Of a stretch of 64,000 nt of DNA, positions 16,582-25,397 are shown one piece after another; the stretch's first letter is position 1, and the number at the start of each line of letters is the position of its first letter. A program made the position numbers and the translations under genes. The stretch is from CAMFLJ01 sp965279255 (GTDB lineage: Bacteria; Actinomycetota; Acidimicrobiia; Acidimicrobiales; Acidimicrobilacustridaceae): contig OZ257146.1 in NCBI GenBank assembly GCA_965279255.1, forward strand, positions 868,001 to 932,000. Direction: 5' to 3'. The notes under the pieces are model-generated. The model had not been told where the DNA came from. It saw nothing but the letters and a program-made list of their open reading frames with translations, and did not search any database.

Positions 16582-17487
16582 CTAGGTCGTCAGCGGCAGC
16601 AGCTCGTCGGCCAGCGCGCCGAGCTCTGCGTCGGGGTCGGCGTCGCCGGCGAACGGCGTGATCACGAACTTCGACGCACCGGCGTCGACGAACTCGCGCA
16701 GCAGCGCGGGCAGCCCGGCGCGGGTCGGGATGACCGATCGCGGGTCGCTGCCCGGGCTGCGGCGGTGCACGAGCTCCACGAGCCGCTCGGGGATCTCGCC
16801 GTCGCAGTACGGCACCAGCGCCCCGTAGTGCTGGGGGTCCATGGTGCGGCCGTGCTCGGCGGCCGAGGCCTCGATGAGGGGGATGCCGTCGGCGACGTCG
16901 GCGGGGGAGCAGAACGACGGCAGCCAGCCGTCGCCCACCCGGCCGACGCGACGCAGCTCGGCCGGTGCCGCGCCACCGAGCCACACCGACAGCGGGTCCT
17001 GCGCCGGCACGGGGAGCACCTGCACGTCGTCGACAGCGTAGAACTCGCCGTGGTGCGAGATCGTCTCGCCGGTCCAGCACTTCCGCATCAGGTCGAGGGC
17101 CTCGTCGTGGCGACGGCCCCGCTCCTTGCGCTCGACCCCGAAGGCGCGCTGCTCGGGCGGGTCGGCGATGCCGAGGCCGACGCCAGGGAGGAACCGGCCG
17201 CCGCTCAGCACGTCGAGGCTGGCCATCTCCTTCGCCAGGATCACCGGATTGCGGCCGGGGAGGACGAGCACCGACGTGCCGAGCTTCATCCGCTCGGTGC
17301 GCCCCGCGGCGACAGCGAGGGCCACCAGCGGATCGGGCGTGGGTGCGCCGATGCGCTCCGACACCCACAGCGAGTCGAAGCCCAGCTCCTCGCAGCGGTC
17401 GATGACGGTGGCGAAGGCGTCGGCGGTCCCTGCTGACGTCGTCGTCCCGAGGCCGATGCCGATCCTGACCTTCAGAGGGGAGCTCAC
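16582..17487 (-). CDS. LLM-class F420-dependent oxidoreductase
   Basis: TIM-barrel luciferase-like monooxygenase of 301 residues, probably using coenzyme F420. Diagnostic segments are IGIGLGTTTSAG, ELGFDSLWVSERIG, LGTSVLVLPGRNPVILAKEMASLD and GGRFLPGVGLG. GTG start at 17487 has GGGAGG upstream; the longer frame is spurious. The substrate is unknown. It is divergent from the peptide-binding lipoprotein gene, which may indicate joint regulation. Confidence 0.85.
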   Translation of the reverse strand: MSSPLKVRIGIGLGTTTSAGTADAFATVIDRCEELGFDSLWVSERIGAPTPDPLVALAVAAGRTERMKLGTSVLVLPGRNPVILAKEMASLDVLSGGRFLPGVGLGIADPPEQRAFGVERKERGRRHDEALDLMRKCWTGETISHHGEFYAVDDVQVLPVPAQDPLSVWLGGAAPAELRRVGRVGDGWLPSFCSPADVADGIPLIEASAAEHGRTMDPQHYGALVPYCDGEIPERLVELVHRRSPGSDPRSVIPTRAGLPALLREFVDAGASKFVITPFAGDADPDAELGALADELLPLTT

Positions 17488-17552
17488 GGGTCGATCCTCC
17501 CACCGCTCGGGCGCGCCTGTCGCCGGGGCGGGGGCGCGTACAGTCGTCCGAC

Positions 17553-19202
17553 GTGCCGTCCCCCTCCGTCTCGTCCCGTCGACCGCGCGCGGCGCTCGCC
17601 GGGGCGGTGGCCCTGCTGCTGGTGCTCCTCGCCGCCTGCTCAAGCTCGTCGGGCACGGCCGATCCCGGGTCCGGCGAGCCCCAACCCGACCCGGCGCCGG
17701 CATCGACCGGCCCGCGTGACGGCGGCACCCTCGACATCGGGGTGCCCACGGCGTTGGCCCAGTGGTCACCGGCGGGCACGGCGTGGAACGCGGCCGAACT
17801 CCAGGCGGCCCGGGCCGTCTACGACCGCCTCGTCACCCGCGACGTCGACGACGTCCCCGCCCCCGACCTCGCATCGGCCATCACCCCGAACGCCGACTTC
17901 ACCGTCTGGACCATCACCGTGCGGCCCGGGGTGACCTTCCACGACGGCACCCCGCTCGACGGGCCCGCCGTGGCCGCCAACCTCGAGGCCCAGCGCACCG
18001 CACCCTCGGCGGCCGCCCTCATGGCGCCGGTCGCGTCGGTCCAGGCCGCCAGCGCGACCACGGTCGTGGTCACCATGGCCACCCCGTGGTCGACCTTCCC
18101 CGAGGTGCTCACCACCCAGGTGGGCTACATCGCCGCCCCCTCGGTGCTCACCGGCGCCTCCGCGACCCCGATGGGCACCGGCCCCTTCGCCTATGGCGGC
18201 GTGGCCCTCGACGGTTCGCTCACCCTGGTGAAGAACCCCACCTACTGGAAGGCGGGGCTGCCCCACCTCGACGCGGTGCGCTTCGTCACGGTCCCGGAGG
18301 CCTCGGACCGTGTCGACGCCGTCATCGCCGGCACGGTCGACATGGTCGCCGTCGACGAGCCCCGGCAACTGAGCCGCCTCGACGACCTCGGTGACAAGTC
18401 CGGCGTCGTGGTGGTCGACGACCGCAACGGCGAGCGGCCGAAGGTCAACCTCGCGTTCGAGACGGGCCGGCCGCCGTTCGATCACATCACCGCCCGTCGG
18501 GCCGTGGGCCTCGCCACCGATCGCGAGGCCATCCTCGAGACGGTGTTCGACGGCCAGGGCACCATCGCCCGCGGCATGCTCAGCGACGCCTCGCCCTGGT
18601 TCAGCGACCACACGGCTCCGGCCCGCGACGTCGAGCGGGCCCGCAAGCAGGCCGAGGAGTACGCCGAGGAGACCGGGCAGCCGCTCTCGTTCAAGCTGCT
18701 GGTGCCGAACGACCCCACGCTCGCCCACGTCGCCTCTCTGTGGCGGGTGCAGCTGGCCCAGGCGGGGATCGACCTCCAGCTCGAGCCGGTCGACGAGCCC
18801 ACCCTGGTGGCGTCCACCCTCCTCGGGCAGTACCAGGCGGCGTTGTCGGTGGGCTTCTCCGACCCCCACCCCGACCTCTACGAGCCCCTGTTCCGGGGCA
18901 TCCCGGCCGAGCAGCCGGCGATCAACACCAACATCACGAGGTACGTGAACCCGGTGGTCACCAAGGCCTTCGCCGATGCCCGCCAGACCGTCGACGTCTC
19001 CCGCCAGGTCGACGACTACCGCATCGTCCAGGAGCAGCTGTCGGTCGACGACCCCTACCTCTTCCTGGTGCAGGTCCGCAGCGTCGCGGTGGTCTCGCCG
19101 AAGGTGAAGGACATGACCTCGTGGGCCGCGGGCTCGGGCCCGTCGTCGCTGGTCCAGGAGGCCACGACGCTCTCGCTCGCCCAGGTCTGGCTCACCTCAT
19201 AG
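17553..19202 (+). CDS. ABC transporter substrate-binding lipoprotein, peptide/nickel family
   Basis: SBP family 5 protein of 549 residues. The signal sequence ends in a lipobox (VLLAACSSSS). The mature part has the family hallmarks GGTLDIGVPTAL, LVTRDVDDVPAPDLA, WTITVRPGVTFHDGTPLDG and NPTYWKAGLPHLDAVRF. It would capture oligopeptides or similar solutes outside the membrane. No permease or ATPase gene adjoins it, so it is an orphan binding protein. TACAGT (17539-17544) lies 8 bases before the GTG. Confidence 0.87.
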   Translation: MPSPSVSSRRPRAALAGAVALLLVLLAACSSSSGTADPGSGEPQPDPAPASTGPRDGGTLDIGVPTALAQWSPAGTAWNAAELQAARAVYDRLVTRDVDDVPAPDLASAITPNADFTVWTITVRPGVTFHDGTPLDGPAVAANLEAQRTAPSAAALMAPVASVQAASATTVVVTMATPWSTFPEVLTTQVGYIAAPSVLTGASATPMGTGPFAYGGVALDGSLTLVKNPTYWKAGLPHLDAVRFVTVPEASDRVDAVIAGTVDMVAVDEPRQLSRLDDLGDKSGVVVVDDRNGERPKVNLAFETGRPPFDHITARRAVGLATDREAILETVFDGQGTIARGMLSDASPWFSDHTAPARDVERARKQAEEYAEETGQPLSFKLLVPNDPTLAHVASLWRVQLAQAGIDLQLEPVDEPTLVASTLLGQYQAALSVGFSDPHPDLYEPLFRGIPAEQPAINTNITRYVNPVVTKAFADARQTVDVSRQVDDYRIVQEQLSVDDPYLFLVQVRSVAVVSPKVKDMTSWAAGSGPSSLVQEATTLSLAQVWLTS

Positions 19203-19208
19203 CTCTCT

Positions 19209-19222
19209 GGGGCTGCCGCCCC
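19209..19222 (+). terminator. Short GC hairpin after the lipoprotein gene
   Basis: GGGGC pairs with GCCCC around TGCC, 6 bases after the lipoprotein stop codon. There is no T-run. It separates the lipoprotein gene from fumC, which has its own promoter hexamer. Confidence 0.35.
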
Positions 19223-19258
19223 GGCGCGTTCGGCGGATGGCGTGGGTAGGTTGCGCGC

Positions 19259-20680
19259 ATGAGCGAGGCCGAGCTGATGCCGTCCCGACCGCCGATGCGC
19301 ACCGAGCGCGACTCGATGGGGGAGGTGCTCGTGCCGGCGACGGCGAAGTACGGCGCCCAGACCCAACGGGCGGTCGAGAACTTCCCGATCTCCGGCATCC
19401 CGATCGACCGTCGCCTCGTCCGCTCGTTGGCGGTGATCAAGGGGGCGGCGGCGGAGGTGAACGCCTCTCTGCGCGACGTCGGCGTCGACCGGCGGGTGGC
19501 GACGGCGATCAGCGCGGCGGCCGAGGAGGTCGCCGAGGGCGTCTGGGACTCGGAGTTCCCGGTCGACGTGTTCCAGACCGGCTCGGGGACGTCGTCGAAC
19601 ATGAACGCCAACGAGGTCATCGCCACCCTCGCGTCCGAGCGCCTCGGTGAGCCGGGCTCGGTGCACCCGAACGACCACGTCAACGCCTCGCAGAGCTCCA
19701 ACGACGTGTTCCCCTCGGCCGTGCACCTGGCCGTCGTGGAGTCGGTGGCGCTCGAGCTGGTGCCGGCGGTCGAGCACCTCCGCACCGCCTTCGCCCGCAA
19801 GGCCCGCGAGTTCCGCGCCGTCGTGAAGTCGGGCCGCACCCACCTGATGGACGCCACGCCGGTCACCCTCGGCCAGGAGATGGGGGGCTACGCCGCGCAG
19901 CTCGCCGCTTCGGTCGAGCGCCTCGACCACATGCTGCCCCGCGTCGGCCAGCTGCCCCTCGGCGGCACGGCCGTGGGCACCGGCATCAACGCCCCCCGCA
20001 CGTTCGCCCCCCGGGTGATCGCGTTGCTCGTCGAGCGCACGGGACTGCCCCTCAGCGAGGCTCCCGACCACTTCGCCGCCCAGGGCGCGCGCGACGGCCT
20101 GGTCGAGGCGTCGGGCGAGCTGCGGGGGCTCGCGGTGGCGCTCACCAAGATCGCCAACGACCTGCGCTGGATGGCGTCAGGGCCGCGCACCGGGCTGGCC
20201 GAGATCCGCCTTCCCGACCTCCAGCCCGGCTCGTCGATCATGCCGGGCAAGGTGAACCCGGTGCTCTGCGAGGCTGTCACCCAGGTCGCCGCCCAGGTGA
20301 TCGGCAACGACGCGGCCGTGGCCTTCGGTGGCAGCCAGGGCAACTTCGAGCTGAACGTGCACGTGCCGATGATGGCGCGCAACGTGCTGGAGTCGATCGG
20401 CCTGCTGGCCAACGTGTGCCGGCTGTTCGCCGACCGGTGCGTCGACGGCATCGAGGCCGACGAGGAGCGCTGCCTGGCCTACGCCGAGTCGTCGCCGTCG
20501 CTCGGCACGTCGCTCAACCCCTACATCGGGTACGAGAAGGCGGCCGAGCTGGTGAAGACCTCGGTGCGCACCGGGCGCAGCATCCGCGACCTGGTGCTCG
20601 ACGAGGGGCTGATGGAGCCCGACGAGCTCGACCGGGCCCTCGACGTGCTCGGGATGACCAAGGGCGGCGTGCGCCGCTGA
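19259..20680 (+). CDS. fumC: Class II fumarate hydratase
   Basis: Converts fumarate to (S)-malate in the citric acid cycle. The 473-residue protein shows the family blocks FQTGSGTSSNMNANEVIA, HPNDHVNASQSSNDVFPSA, SGRTHLMDATPVTLGQE and the superfamily signature GSSIMPGKVNP with the catalytic Ser loop. It is oxygen-stable and free of Fe-S clusters, unlike class I enzymes. TAGGTT (19247-19252) lies 6 bases before the ATG. In this region it would also serve the glyoxylate/malate output of the CoA lyases further downstream. Confidence 0.94.
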   Translation: MSEAELMPSRPPMRTERDSMGEVLVPATAKYGAQTQRAVENFPISGIPIDRRLVRSLAVIKGAAAEVNASLRDVGVDRRVATAISAAAEEVAEGVWDSEFPVDVFQTGSGTSSNMNANEVIATLASERLGEPGSVHPNDHVNASQSSNDVFPSAVHLAVVESVALELVPAVEHLRTAFARKAREFRAVVKSGRTHLMDATPVTLGQEMGGYAAQLAASVERLDHMLPRVGQLPLGGTAVGTGINAPRTFAPRVIALLVERTGLPLSEAPDHFAAQGARDGLVEASGELRGLAVALTKIANDLRWMASGPRTGLAEIRLPDLQPGSSIMPGKVNPVLCEAVTQVAAQVIGNDAAVAFGGSQGNFELNVHVPMMARNVLESIGLLANVCRLFADRCVDGIEADEERCLAYAESSPSLGTSLNPYIGYEKAAELVKTSVRTGRSIRDLVLDEGLMEPDELDRALDVLGMTKGGVRR

Positions 20681-20681
20681 G

Positions 20682-21170
20682 TCAGCCGGCGACGGGGGTG
20701 CCGTGGAACGGCGTCGGGTCGCCGTTGGCCGGCAGGAGCGGCACCGACCAGTCCATCCGGTCCGAGAGGTTCTCGGCGACCAGGCGCCAGGCGGCAGGGT
20801 CCCAGCCCTCGGCCGACACCTCGACCTGGTGGTGCTGGTTGACGTGCACGAACGCCGGAAGGGTCTCGACGCCGAAGGCCTTGACGGCCGAGCGGTCCTC
20901 GTCGGCGAACACCAGGAACTCCTCGCCGAGGGGGCCCATGAAGGTCACGGCCTCGGGGACGCTGCAGGTCACCAGGAAGGCGATGCGCACGTCGGCCTGG
21001 GAGTAGTGCCGCAGCACCTTCGCCGCGGTCTCGAGGATCCAGGAGCTCTCGAGGGTGTAGGGGTCGAGCGCCACGATGGCGAGGTGGAACGTGGTGGTCC
21101 ACTCTGCGATCGTGCGGGGCGAGCCCTTCAGGGGGGTGAGCTGCACGTCGGCCGGCACGTCGGTGATCAC
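20682..21170 (-). CDS. Thioredoxin-fold-like hypothetical protein
   Basis: Protein of 162 residues with a thioredoxin-like layout: a strand-helix start, a strand ending VRIAFLVTCSVPEAV with a lone Cys where a CxxC would be, FADEDRSAVKAFGVETLPAFVHV (cis-Pro-type loop) and a C-terminal helix (DPAAWRLVAENLSDRM). It lacks the second active-site Cys, so redox activity is doubtful. GTG 21170 is preferred over GTG 21200 because TACGTT (minus strand, 21179-21184) lies 8 bases upstream. It converges on fumC with a 1-base gap. Confidence 0.6.
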   Translation of the reverse strand: MITDVPADVQLTPLKGSPRTIAEWTTTFHLAIVALDPYTLESSWILETAAKVLRHYSQADVRIAFLVTCSVPEAVTFMGPLGEEFLVFADEDRSAVKAFGVETLPAFVHVNQHHQVEVSAEGWDPAAWRLVAENLSDRMDWSVPLLPANGDPTPFHGTPVAG

Positions 21171-21245
21171 GGTTCGGAAACGTAGCGCGGCTAGCTTCAC
21201 CGAAGCACACCACGGGCTCGACGCCCGCGACCCTCAGGAGCACGC

Positions 21246-21716
21246 GTGACCACCCCTGTCCTCGCCGCAATCGGATCGACCGGCTACAAGGTCATGCTGC
21301 TGGTGCACATCCTCGCCGTCGTGATCGCGTTCGCTCCGGCCTGGCTCACGCCGATCCTCTTCCGCGTCGCCGGGCCCACCGACAAGAACGCCGCCGACGC
21401 GCTGGGCCTGGCCGTGCTGCGGCTCTCGCTGCCGTTCGTGGCCATCGCCGGCATCGTGGGCTTCGGCCTGGCCGGCATGAGCAAGCCCGAGGGTGGCGGC
21501 GAGGCCCTCTACAAGATGTCGCAGACCTGGCTCTCGGTCGCCATCATCCTGTGGCTCGTGCAGCTGGCCGTGCTCTTCTTCGTCGCCCGTCCCGCCTTCA
21601 AGGCGCTGGCGGCCGGCGACGCCGCCGCCCGAGGCCGGGTGATGGCCTCCACCGGGGTCACCCACCTGATCCTGCTGGTGATGCTCTACCTCATGATCTT
21701 CAAGCCCGGCCTGTAA
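21246..21716 (+). CDS. Four-helix integral membrane protein (DUF2269-like)
   Basis: The 156-residue protein has four hydrophobic segments (about 15-38, 57-77, 93-115, 132-153) with short loops: GYKVMLLVHILAVVIAFAPAWL, LPFVAIAGIVGFGLAGM, WLSVAIILWLVQLAVLFFVARP and a final LILLVMLYLMIF. Similar proteins are placed in DUF2269; function unknown. GTG start with AGGAG at 21236-21240. It is divergent from the thioredoxin-like gene. Confidence 0.65.
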   Translation: MTTPVLAAIGSTGYKVMLLVHILAVVIAFAPAWLTPILFRVAGPTDKNAADALGLAVLRLSLPFVAIAGIVGFGLAGMSKPEGGGEALYKMSQTWLSVAIILWLVQLAVLFFVARPAFKALAAGDAAARGRVMASTGVTHLILLVMLYLMIFKPGL

Positions 21717-21768
21717 CCGCCACCTGACGGCCGGCTGACCGGCCCCACCTCGGTAGGGTCCTGCGGTG

Positions 21769-22569
21769 ATGCACCCGATCGAGCGACTCCGCTACGTGGC
21801 CCGGGCCACCGGCTACCCCCAGTCCATGGTGGTGGGCGAGGCCGCCCGGGCCCTGGCGTCGTTCACCGACGACCCGCAGGGCCTGGTCACCGCCTGCCGC
21901 CGCCTCGTGTCGCGCCAGCCCGGCTCGGCGCCGCTGGTGTGGCTCTGCGCCCGGGTGCTCACCGCCGGCGACCCGCGCGCCGAGATCCGCAGCGCCCTCG
22001 ACGAGCTCGAGGGCGACCGCACCCACGGCGAGCTCTCGCACGCCCTGCCCGACGACGCCACCGTGCTGGTGCTCGGCTGGCCCGAGTTCGCCACCGAGGC
22101 GCTGCCCCGCCGGGGCGACGTCGAGGTGCTGGTGGTCGACGTGCACCACGAGGGGTCGGGGCTGGTGCAACGCCTCGTGCAGGCCGATGTCGACGCCATC
22201 GACGTGCCGCTCGCCGGTCTCGGTGCCGCGGCGGCCGAGGCCGATCTCGTCATCCTCGAGGCGGGCGCCGTCTCGCCCTCCGAGTTCCTCGCTGTCAGCG
22301 GATCGCGGGCCGCGGCCGCGGTCGCCCGCCACGACGGCACGCCGGTCTGGCTGGTCGCCGGGGTGGGGCGCCTCCTGCCCGAGCGCATGTGGCGGCCGGT
22401 CCGCGAGCACGTGCTCCTCGACGAGGCGTGGGACGGCGACGACGAAGCGGTCCCCCTCGACCTCGTCGACAAGGTGGTCGGCCCCACCGGGCCGCTCGCC
22501 CCCTCCGACGCCGTCCGACGCACCGACTGCCCGGTGGCACCCGAGCTGTTCAAGGGCAACGTCCTGTGA
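21769..22569 (+). CDS. eIF-2B/MtnA-like fold protein, function unknown
   Basis: The 266-residue protein starts HPIERLRYVARATGYPQSMVVGEAARAL. It has a Rossmann-like C-terminal half with VEVLVVDVHHEGSGLVQRL, ADLVILEAGAVSPSEFLAVSGSRAAAAVARHDGTPVWLVAGVG, resembling the IF-2B-alpha/methylthioribose-1-phosphate isomerase fold. The MtnA catalytic Cys/Asp pair is not evident, so isomerase activity is unlikely. ATG 21769 or GTG 21766; TAGGGT (21754-21759) lies just upstream. The nucleoside hydrolase gene follows after 10 bases, suggesting co-transcription and a link to ribose metabolism. Confidence 0.6.
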   Translation: MHPIERLRYVARATGYPQSMVVGEAARALASFTDDPQGLVTACRRLVSRQPGSAPLVWLCARVLTAGDPRAEIRSALDELEGDRTHGELSHALPDDATVLVLGWPEFATEALPRRGDVEVLVVDVHHEGSGLVQRLVQADVDAIDVPLAGLGAAAAEADLVILEAGAVSPSEFLAVSGSRAAAAVARHDGTPVWLVAGVGRLLPERMWRPVREHVLLDEAWDGDDEAVPLDLVDKVVGPTGPLAPSDAVRRTDCPVAPELFKGNVL

Positions 22570-22579
22570 GGGCCCGCTG

Positions 22580-23563
22580 ATGGCACCCGTGCGGATGATC
22601 ATCGACACCGACGGGGGCATCGACGACGCGTCGGCGCTGTGGTGGGCGCTCGAGTCGCCCGACGTCGACCTGGTCGGCGTCACCACGGTGCACGGCAACA
22701 TCGACTCGGTCACCGCCGCGGCCAACGTGTGCCGCATCCTCGAGGCCGCCGGTCGGGCCGACATCCCGGTGGCGGTGGGCGCCGACGAGGCCTTCGCCGA
22801 GGCCCCGGAGATGCGCCCGGCCGACTTCATCCACGGCACCGACGGGATCGGCGAGACGGGCCGCCCGCCGGCCGGGCACGGTCCCGTCGCCGACACCGCC
22901 GACGAGCTGCTCGCCCGTCTGGTCGCCGAGTCGCCGGAGCCGCTCACCCTCGTCACCATCGGGCCGCTCACCAACATCGCCCACCGCGTCACCGCCGACC
23001 CCGCGTGGGCCGGGCGCATCGACCGGCTGGTGATCATGGGTGGCTCGGTGTCGATGCCCGGCAACGCCAAGCCCGGCGCCGAGGCCAACATCGCCCACGA
23101 CCCCGCGGCCGCCGCGGTGGTGGTCCACGCCGGCTGGGCGCGCCCGCCGCTGATGGTGGGCCTCGACGTCACCCACGTCGGCACGTTCACCGACGCCGAG
23201 TTCGCCCTGGCCGAGGAGGGCCGCACGCGTGCAGCCCGCGACCTGGCCGAGCCCCTGGCGTTCTACCGGCGCTTCGGCGGCACTTTCTGCGAACCGGGGG
23301 AGTGCCCCCAGCACGACCTGCTGGCGGTCATGGCCGCGGTCATCCCCGGGCTGGTGCACGGTCCGGTGCTCCCGGTGGCCGTGCAGGACACGCCCGGGCC
23401 GGCATGGGGCGTCGTCGTGGTCGACCGTCGGGTGCCGTTCTTCGAGCGCGCCGGCTCGGGCTCGGCCCAGCCCGTCACCGACGGCTTCTCCCCGTGGGAG
23501 CTGGGCCTCGAGGTCGACATCGAGCGGTTCCGGACTGAGGTCAGGCGCCTGTTCGGTGGGTGA
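22580..23563 (+). CDS. Inosine-uridine-preferring nucleoside hydrolase
   Basis: Cleaves the N-glycosidic bond of ribonucleosides for purine/pyrimidine salvage. The 327-residue protein has the calcium-binding N-terminus IIDTDGGIDDASAL (Asp9, Asp11, Asp15, Asp16), TIGPLTNIA, VIMGGSVSMPGNAKPGAEANIAHDP and a C-terminal PQHDLLAVMAAVIPGL with the conserved His/Asp. The start is ATG at 22580; the longer frame overlaps the preceding gene. Its last 23 bases overlap the 3' end of the convergent aldo/keto reductase gene. Confidence 0.9.
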   Translation: MAPVRMIIDTDGGIDDASALWWALESPDVDLVGVTTVHGNIDSVTAAANVCRILEAAGRADIPVAVGADEAFAEAPEMRPADFIHGTDGIGETGRPPAGHGPVADTADELLARLVAESPEPLTLVTIGPLTNIAHRVTADPAWAGRIDRLVIMGGSVSMPGNAKPGAEANIAHDPAAAAVVVHAGWARPPLMVGLDVTHVGTFTDAEFALAEEGRTRAARDLAEPLAFYRRFGGTFCEPGECPQHDLLAVMAAVIPGLVHGPVLPVAVQDTPGPAWGVVVVDRRVPFFERAGSGSAQPVTDGFSPWELGLEVDIERFRTEVRRLFGG

Positions 23564-24566
23564 AGGCGGCCGGGTCGGGCCACGCGTCGTTGCGGGGGTC
23601 GACGCTCGTGCCCGGGGCCACCACGGCATCGGTGGCGGCGAGGGCTGAGGCCGGCACGACCTCGGCGGCGGCGTCGAGCAGCTGGGTGAGCTGGTCGAGG
23701 GTCCGCGGTCCGAGCAGCACCGACGCCACGGTCGGCGTGGCGCCGGCCTTGGCGAGGGCGAGAGCGGTGATCGACACACCGTGCTCGTCGGCGATGGCGG
23801 TGAGCGCCCCGACGGCAGCCAGCTTGGCCTCGTCGGTGGGGTCGATGAACGTGCCCTCCCGCGACCCGCGCGAGCCGGGCGGAGGTGCCTGGCCCGGCCG
23901 GTACTTGCCGGTCAGCCAGCCCCCGGTGAGCGGGCTCCAGACGAGGGCGGCCATGTCGAGCTCGTCGAGCGCACCCACGACCTCGGCCTCGCGGGAACGC
24001 ACCAGCAACGAGTAGGGGAGCTGGTCGGCGACCGGACGGGGCACGCCGAGGGCGTCGGCCACGGTGCAGATGTCGTGGAGCATGCCGGCGGTGAGCACCG
24101 AGGTGCCCCAGTGCCGCACGAGGCCGCGCTCGATCAAGGCGCCAACGGCCTCGACCGTCTCCTCGATCGGGGTGGACGGGTCGGGGCGGTGCAGCTGGTA
24201 GAGGTCGATGTGGTCGGTGCCGAGGCGGCGGAGGCTCTGCTCGCAGGCGGCGGCGATCCATGCCGCCGACAGGCCCTTGCCCTCCACCGGCGTCTGCATC
24301 GGGAGGCCGACCTTGGTGGCCAGCACGACCTCGTCCCGCCGCCCGGCCAGGGCCCGGCCCACCAGCTCCTCGGCAGCACCGTCGCCGTAGGCGTCGGCCG
24401 TGTCGATGAGGTCGATGCCACGGTCGAGGGCGGCGTGGACGATCGCCACACACTCGTCGGGGTCGGCGCTCGGGGCGGAGAAGGCCATGGTGCCGAGCCC
24501 GAGGGCCGACACCTCGGGCCCACCGGGGCCGAGACGACGACGGGCGAGAGGGGAGTCAGAAGCCAT
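23541..24566 (-). CDS. Aldo/keto reductase
   Basis: NADPH-dependent carbonyl reductase with a TIM barrel, 341 residues. The catalytic tetrad is visible: Asp55 and Tyr60 in LIDTADAYGDG, Lys85 in LATKVGL and His126 in DLYQLHRPDP. The C-terminal cofactor-binding region includes VASVLLGPRTLDQL. Substrate unknown. TACCGT (minus strand, 24575-24580) lies 8 bases above the ATG, and the long palindrome at 24596-24642 covers its -35 region, so a regulator probably acts there. Confidence 0.88.
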   Translation of the reverse strand: MASDSPLARRRLGPGGPEVSALGLGTMAFSAPSADPDECVAIVHAALDRGIDLIDTADAYGDGAAEELVGRALAGRRDEVVLATKVGLPMQTPVEGKGLSAAWIAAACEQSLRRLGTDHIDLYQLHRPDPSTPIEETVEAVGALIERGLVRHWGTSVLTAGMLHDICTVADALGVPRPVADQLPYSLLVRSREAEVVGALDELDMAALVWSPLTGGWLTGKYRPGQAPPPGSRGSREGTFIDPTDEAKLAAVGALTAIADEHGVSITALALAKAGATPTVASVLLGPRTLDQLTQLLDAAAEVVPASALAATDAVVAPGTSVDPRNDAWPDPAAFTHRTGA

Positions 24567-24595
24567 GCGCGCTTACGGTACTCGCCCCGATCCAT

Positions 24596-24642
24596 CCTCT
24601 GGCTCAGTACGTCACGACTGGCGTGACGTACTGAGCCAGAGG
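24596..24642. promoter_or_regulatory. 21-bp perfect palindrome between divergent genes
   Basis: Arms 24596-24616 and 24622-24642 pair perfectly around a 5-base loop (ACTGG). The palindrome lies between two divergent start codons (24566 minus, 24697 plus), so it cannot be a terminator for either gene. It overlaps the expected -35 position of the aldo/keto reductase promoter. An operator or a structured mobile relic are the options. Confidence 0.7.
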
Positions 24643-24696
24643 GTCGGGGGCCGCGCCGGCCGGGAAGGGGTGGGAGCGCGCCGGTAGGGTTGGCCC

Positions 24697-25389
24697 ATGG
24701 GTGAATTCGTCACGTTCGCGAGCAACGGCCACGAAGCCGGTGGCTATCTGGCCACCCCGGTGTCGGGCAGCGGTCCCGGCCTGGTCGTGATCCAGGAGTG
24801 GTGGGGCCTGGTGCCCCACATCGAGCAGGTCTGTGACCGCTTCGCCGCCGAGGGCTTCGTCGCCATCGCCCCCGACCTCTACCACGGCACCTCGGTCTCG
24901 AACTCCGAGCCCGACGAGGCCGGCAAGCTCATGATGGCGCTCAACGTCGACCAGGCCGTGAAGGACATGGGCGGCGCCGTCGACTTCCTCCTGGCCAGCG
25001 ACGCCGTCACCACCTCGCACGTCGGTGTCACCGGCTTCTGCATGGGTGGCGGCCTCGCCCTCGCCCTCGCGTGCGCCCGCCCCGACGCGGTGAGCGCCTG
25101 TGTCCCCTTCTACGGCGTGATGCCGTGGCCCAACCTCGAGCCCGACTGGTCGAAGCTCGACGCCGCGGTGCTCGGCCACTTCGCCGAGAACGACTCGATG
25201 TTCACGCCGGCGATGGTCGGTGAGCTCGAGTCCCGGCTGCGGGCCGAGGGCAAGGAGGCGGAGTTCATCATCCATCCCTCCACCGACCACGCCTTCTTCA
25301 ACGACACCCGGCCCGAGGTCCACGACCCGGCCGCCTCGGCTGCCGCCTGGGCCTCGGTCGTGCCGTTCCTCAAGGCCAACATCACCTGA
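24697..25389 (+). CDS. Dienelactone hydrolase family protein
   Basis: Alpha/beta hydrolase of 230 residues with a cysteine nucleophile: Cys115 in GFCMGG, Glu34 in QEWWGL (the partner that activates the Cys), an Asp in HFAENDSMF and His in STDHAFFND. It would hydrolyse dienelactones of chlorocatechol degradation or related esters. TAGGGT (24685-24690) lies 6 bases before the ATG. The next gene starts 8 bases after its stop, so it heads a likely four-gene operon ending in eutBC. Confidence 0.88.
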   Translation: MGEFVTFASNGHEAGGYLATPVSGSGPGLVVIQEWWGLVPHIEQVCDRFAAEGFVAIAPDLYHGTSVSNSEPDEAGKLMMALNVDQAVKDMGGAVDFLLASDAVTTSHVGVTGFCMGGGLALALACARPDAVSACVPFYGVMPWPNLEPDWSKLDAAVLGHFAENDSMFTPAMVGELESRLRAEGKEAEFIIHPSTDHAFFNDTRPEVHDPAASAAAWASVVPFLKANIT

Positions 25390-25397
25390 GCCCGGGG

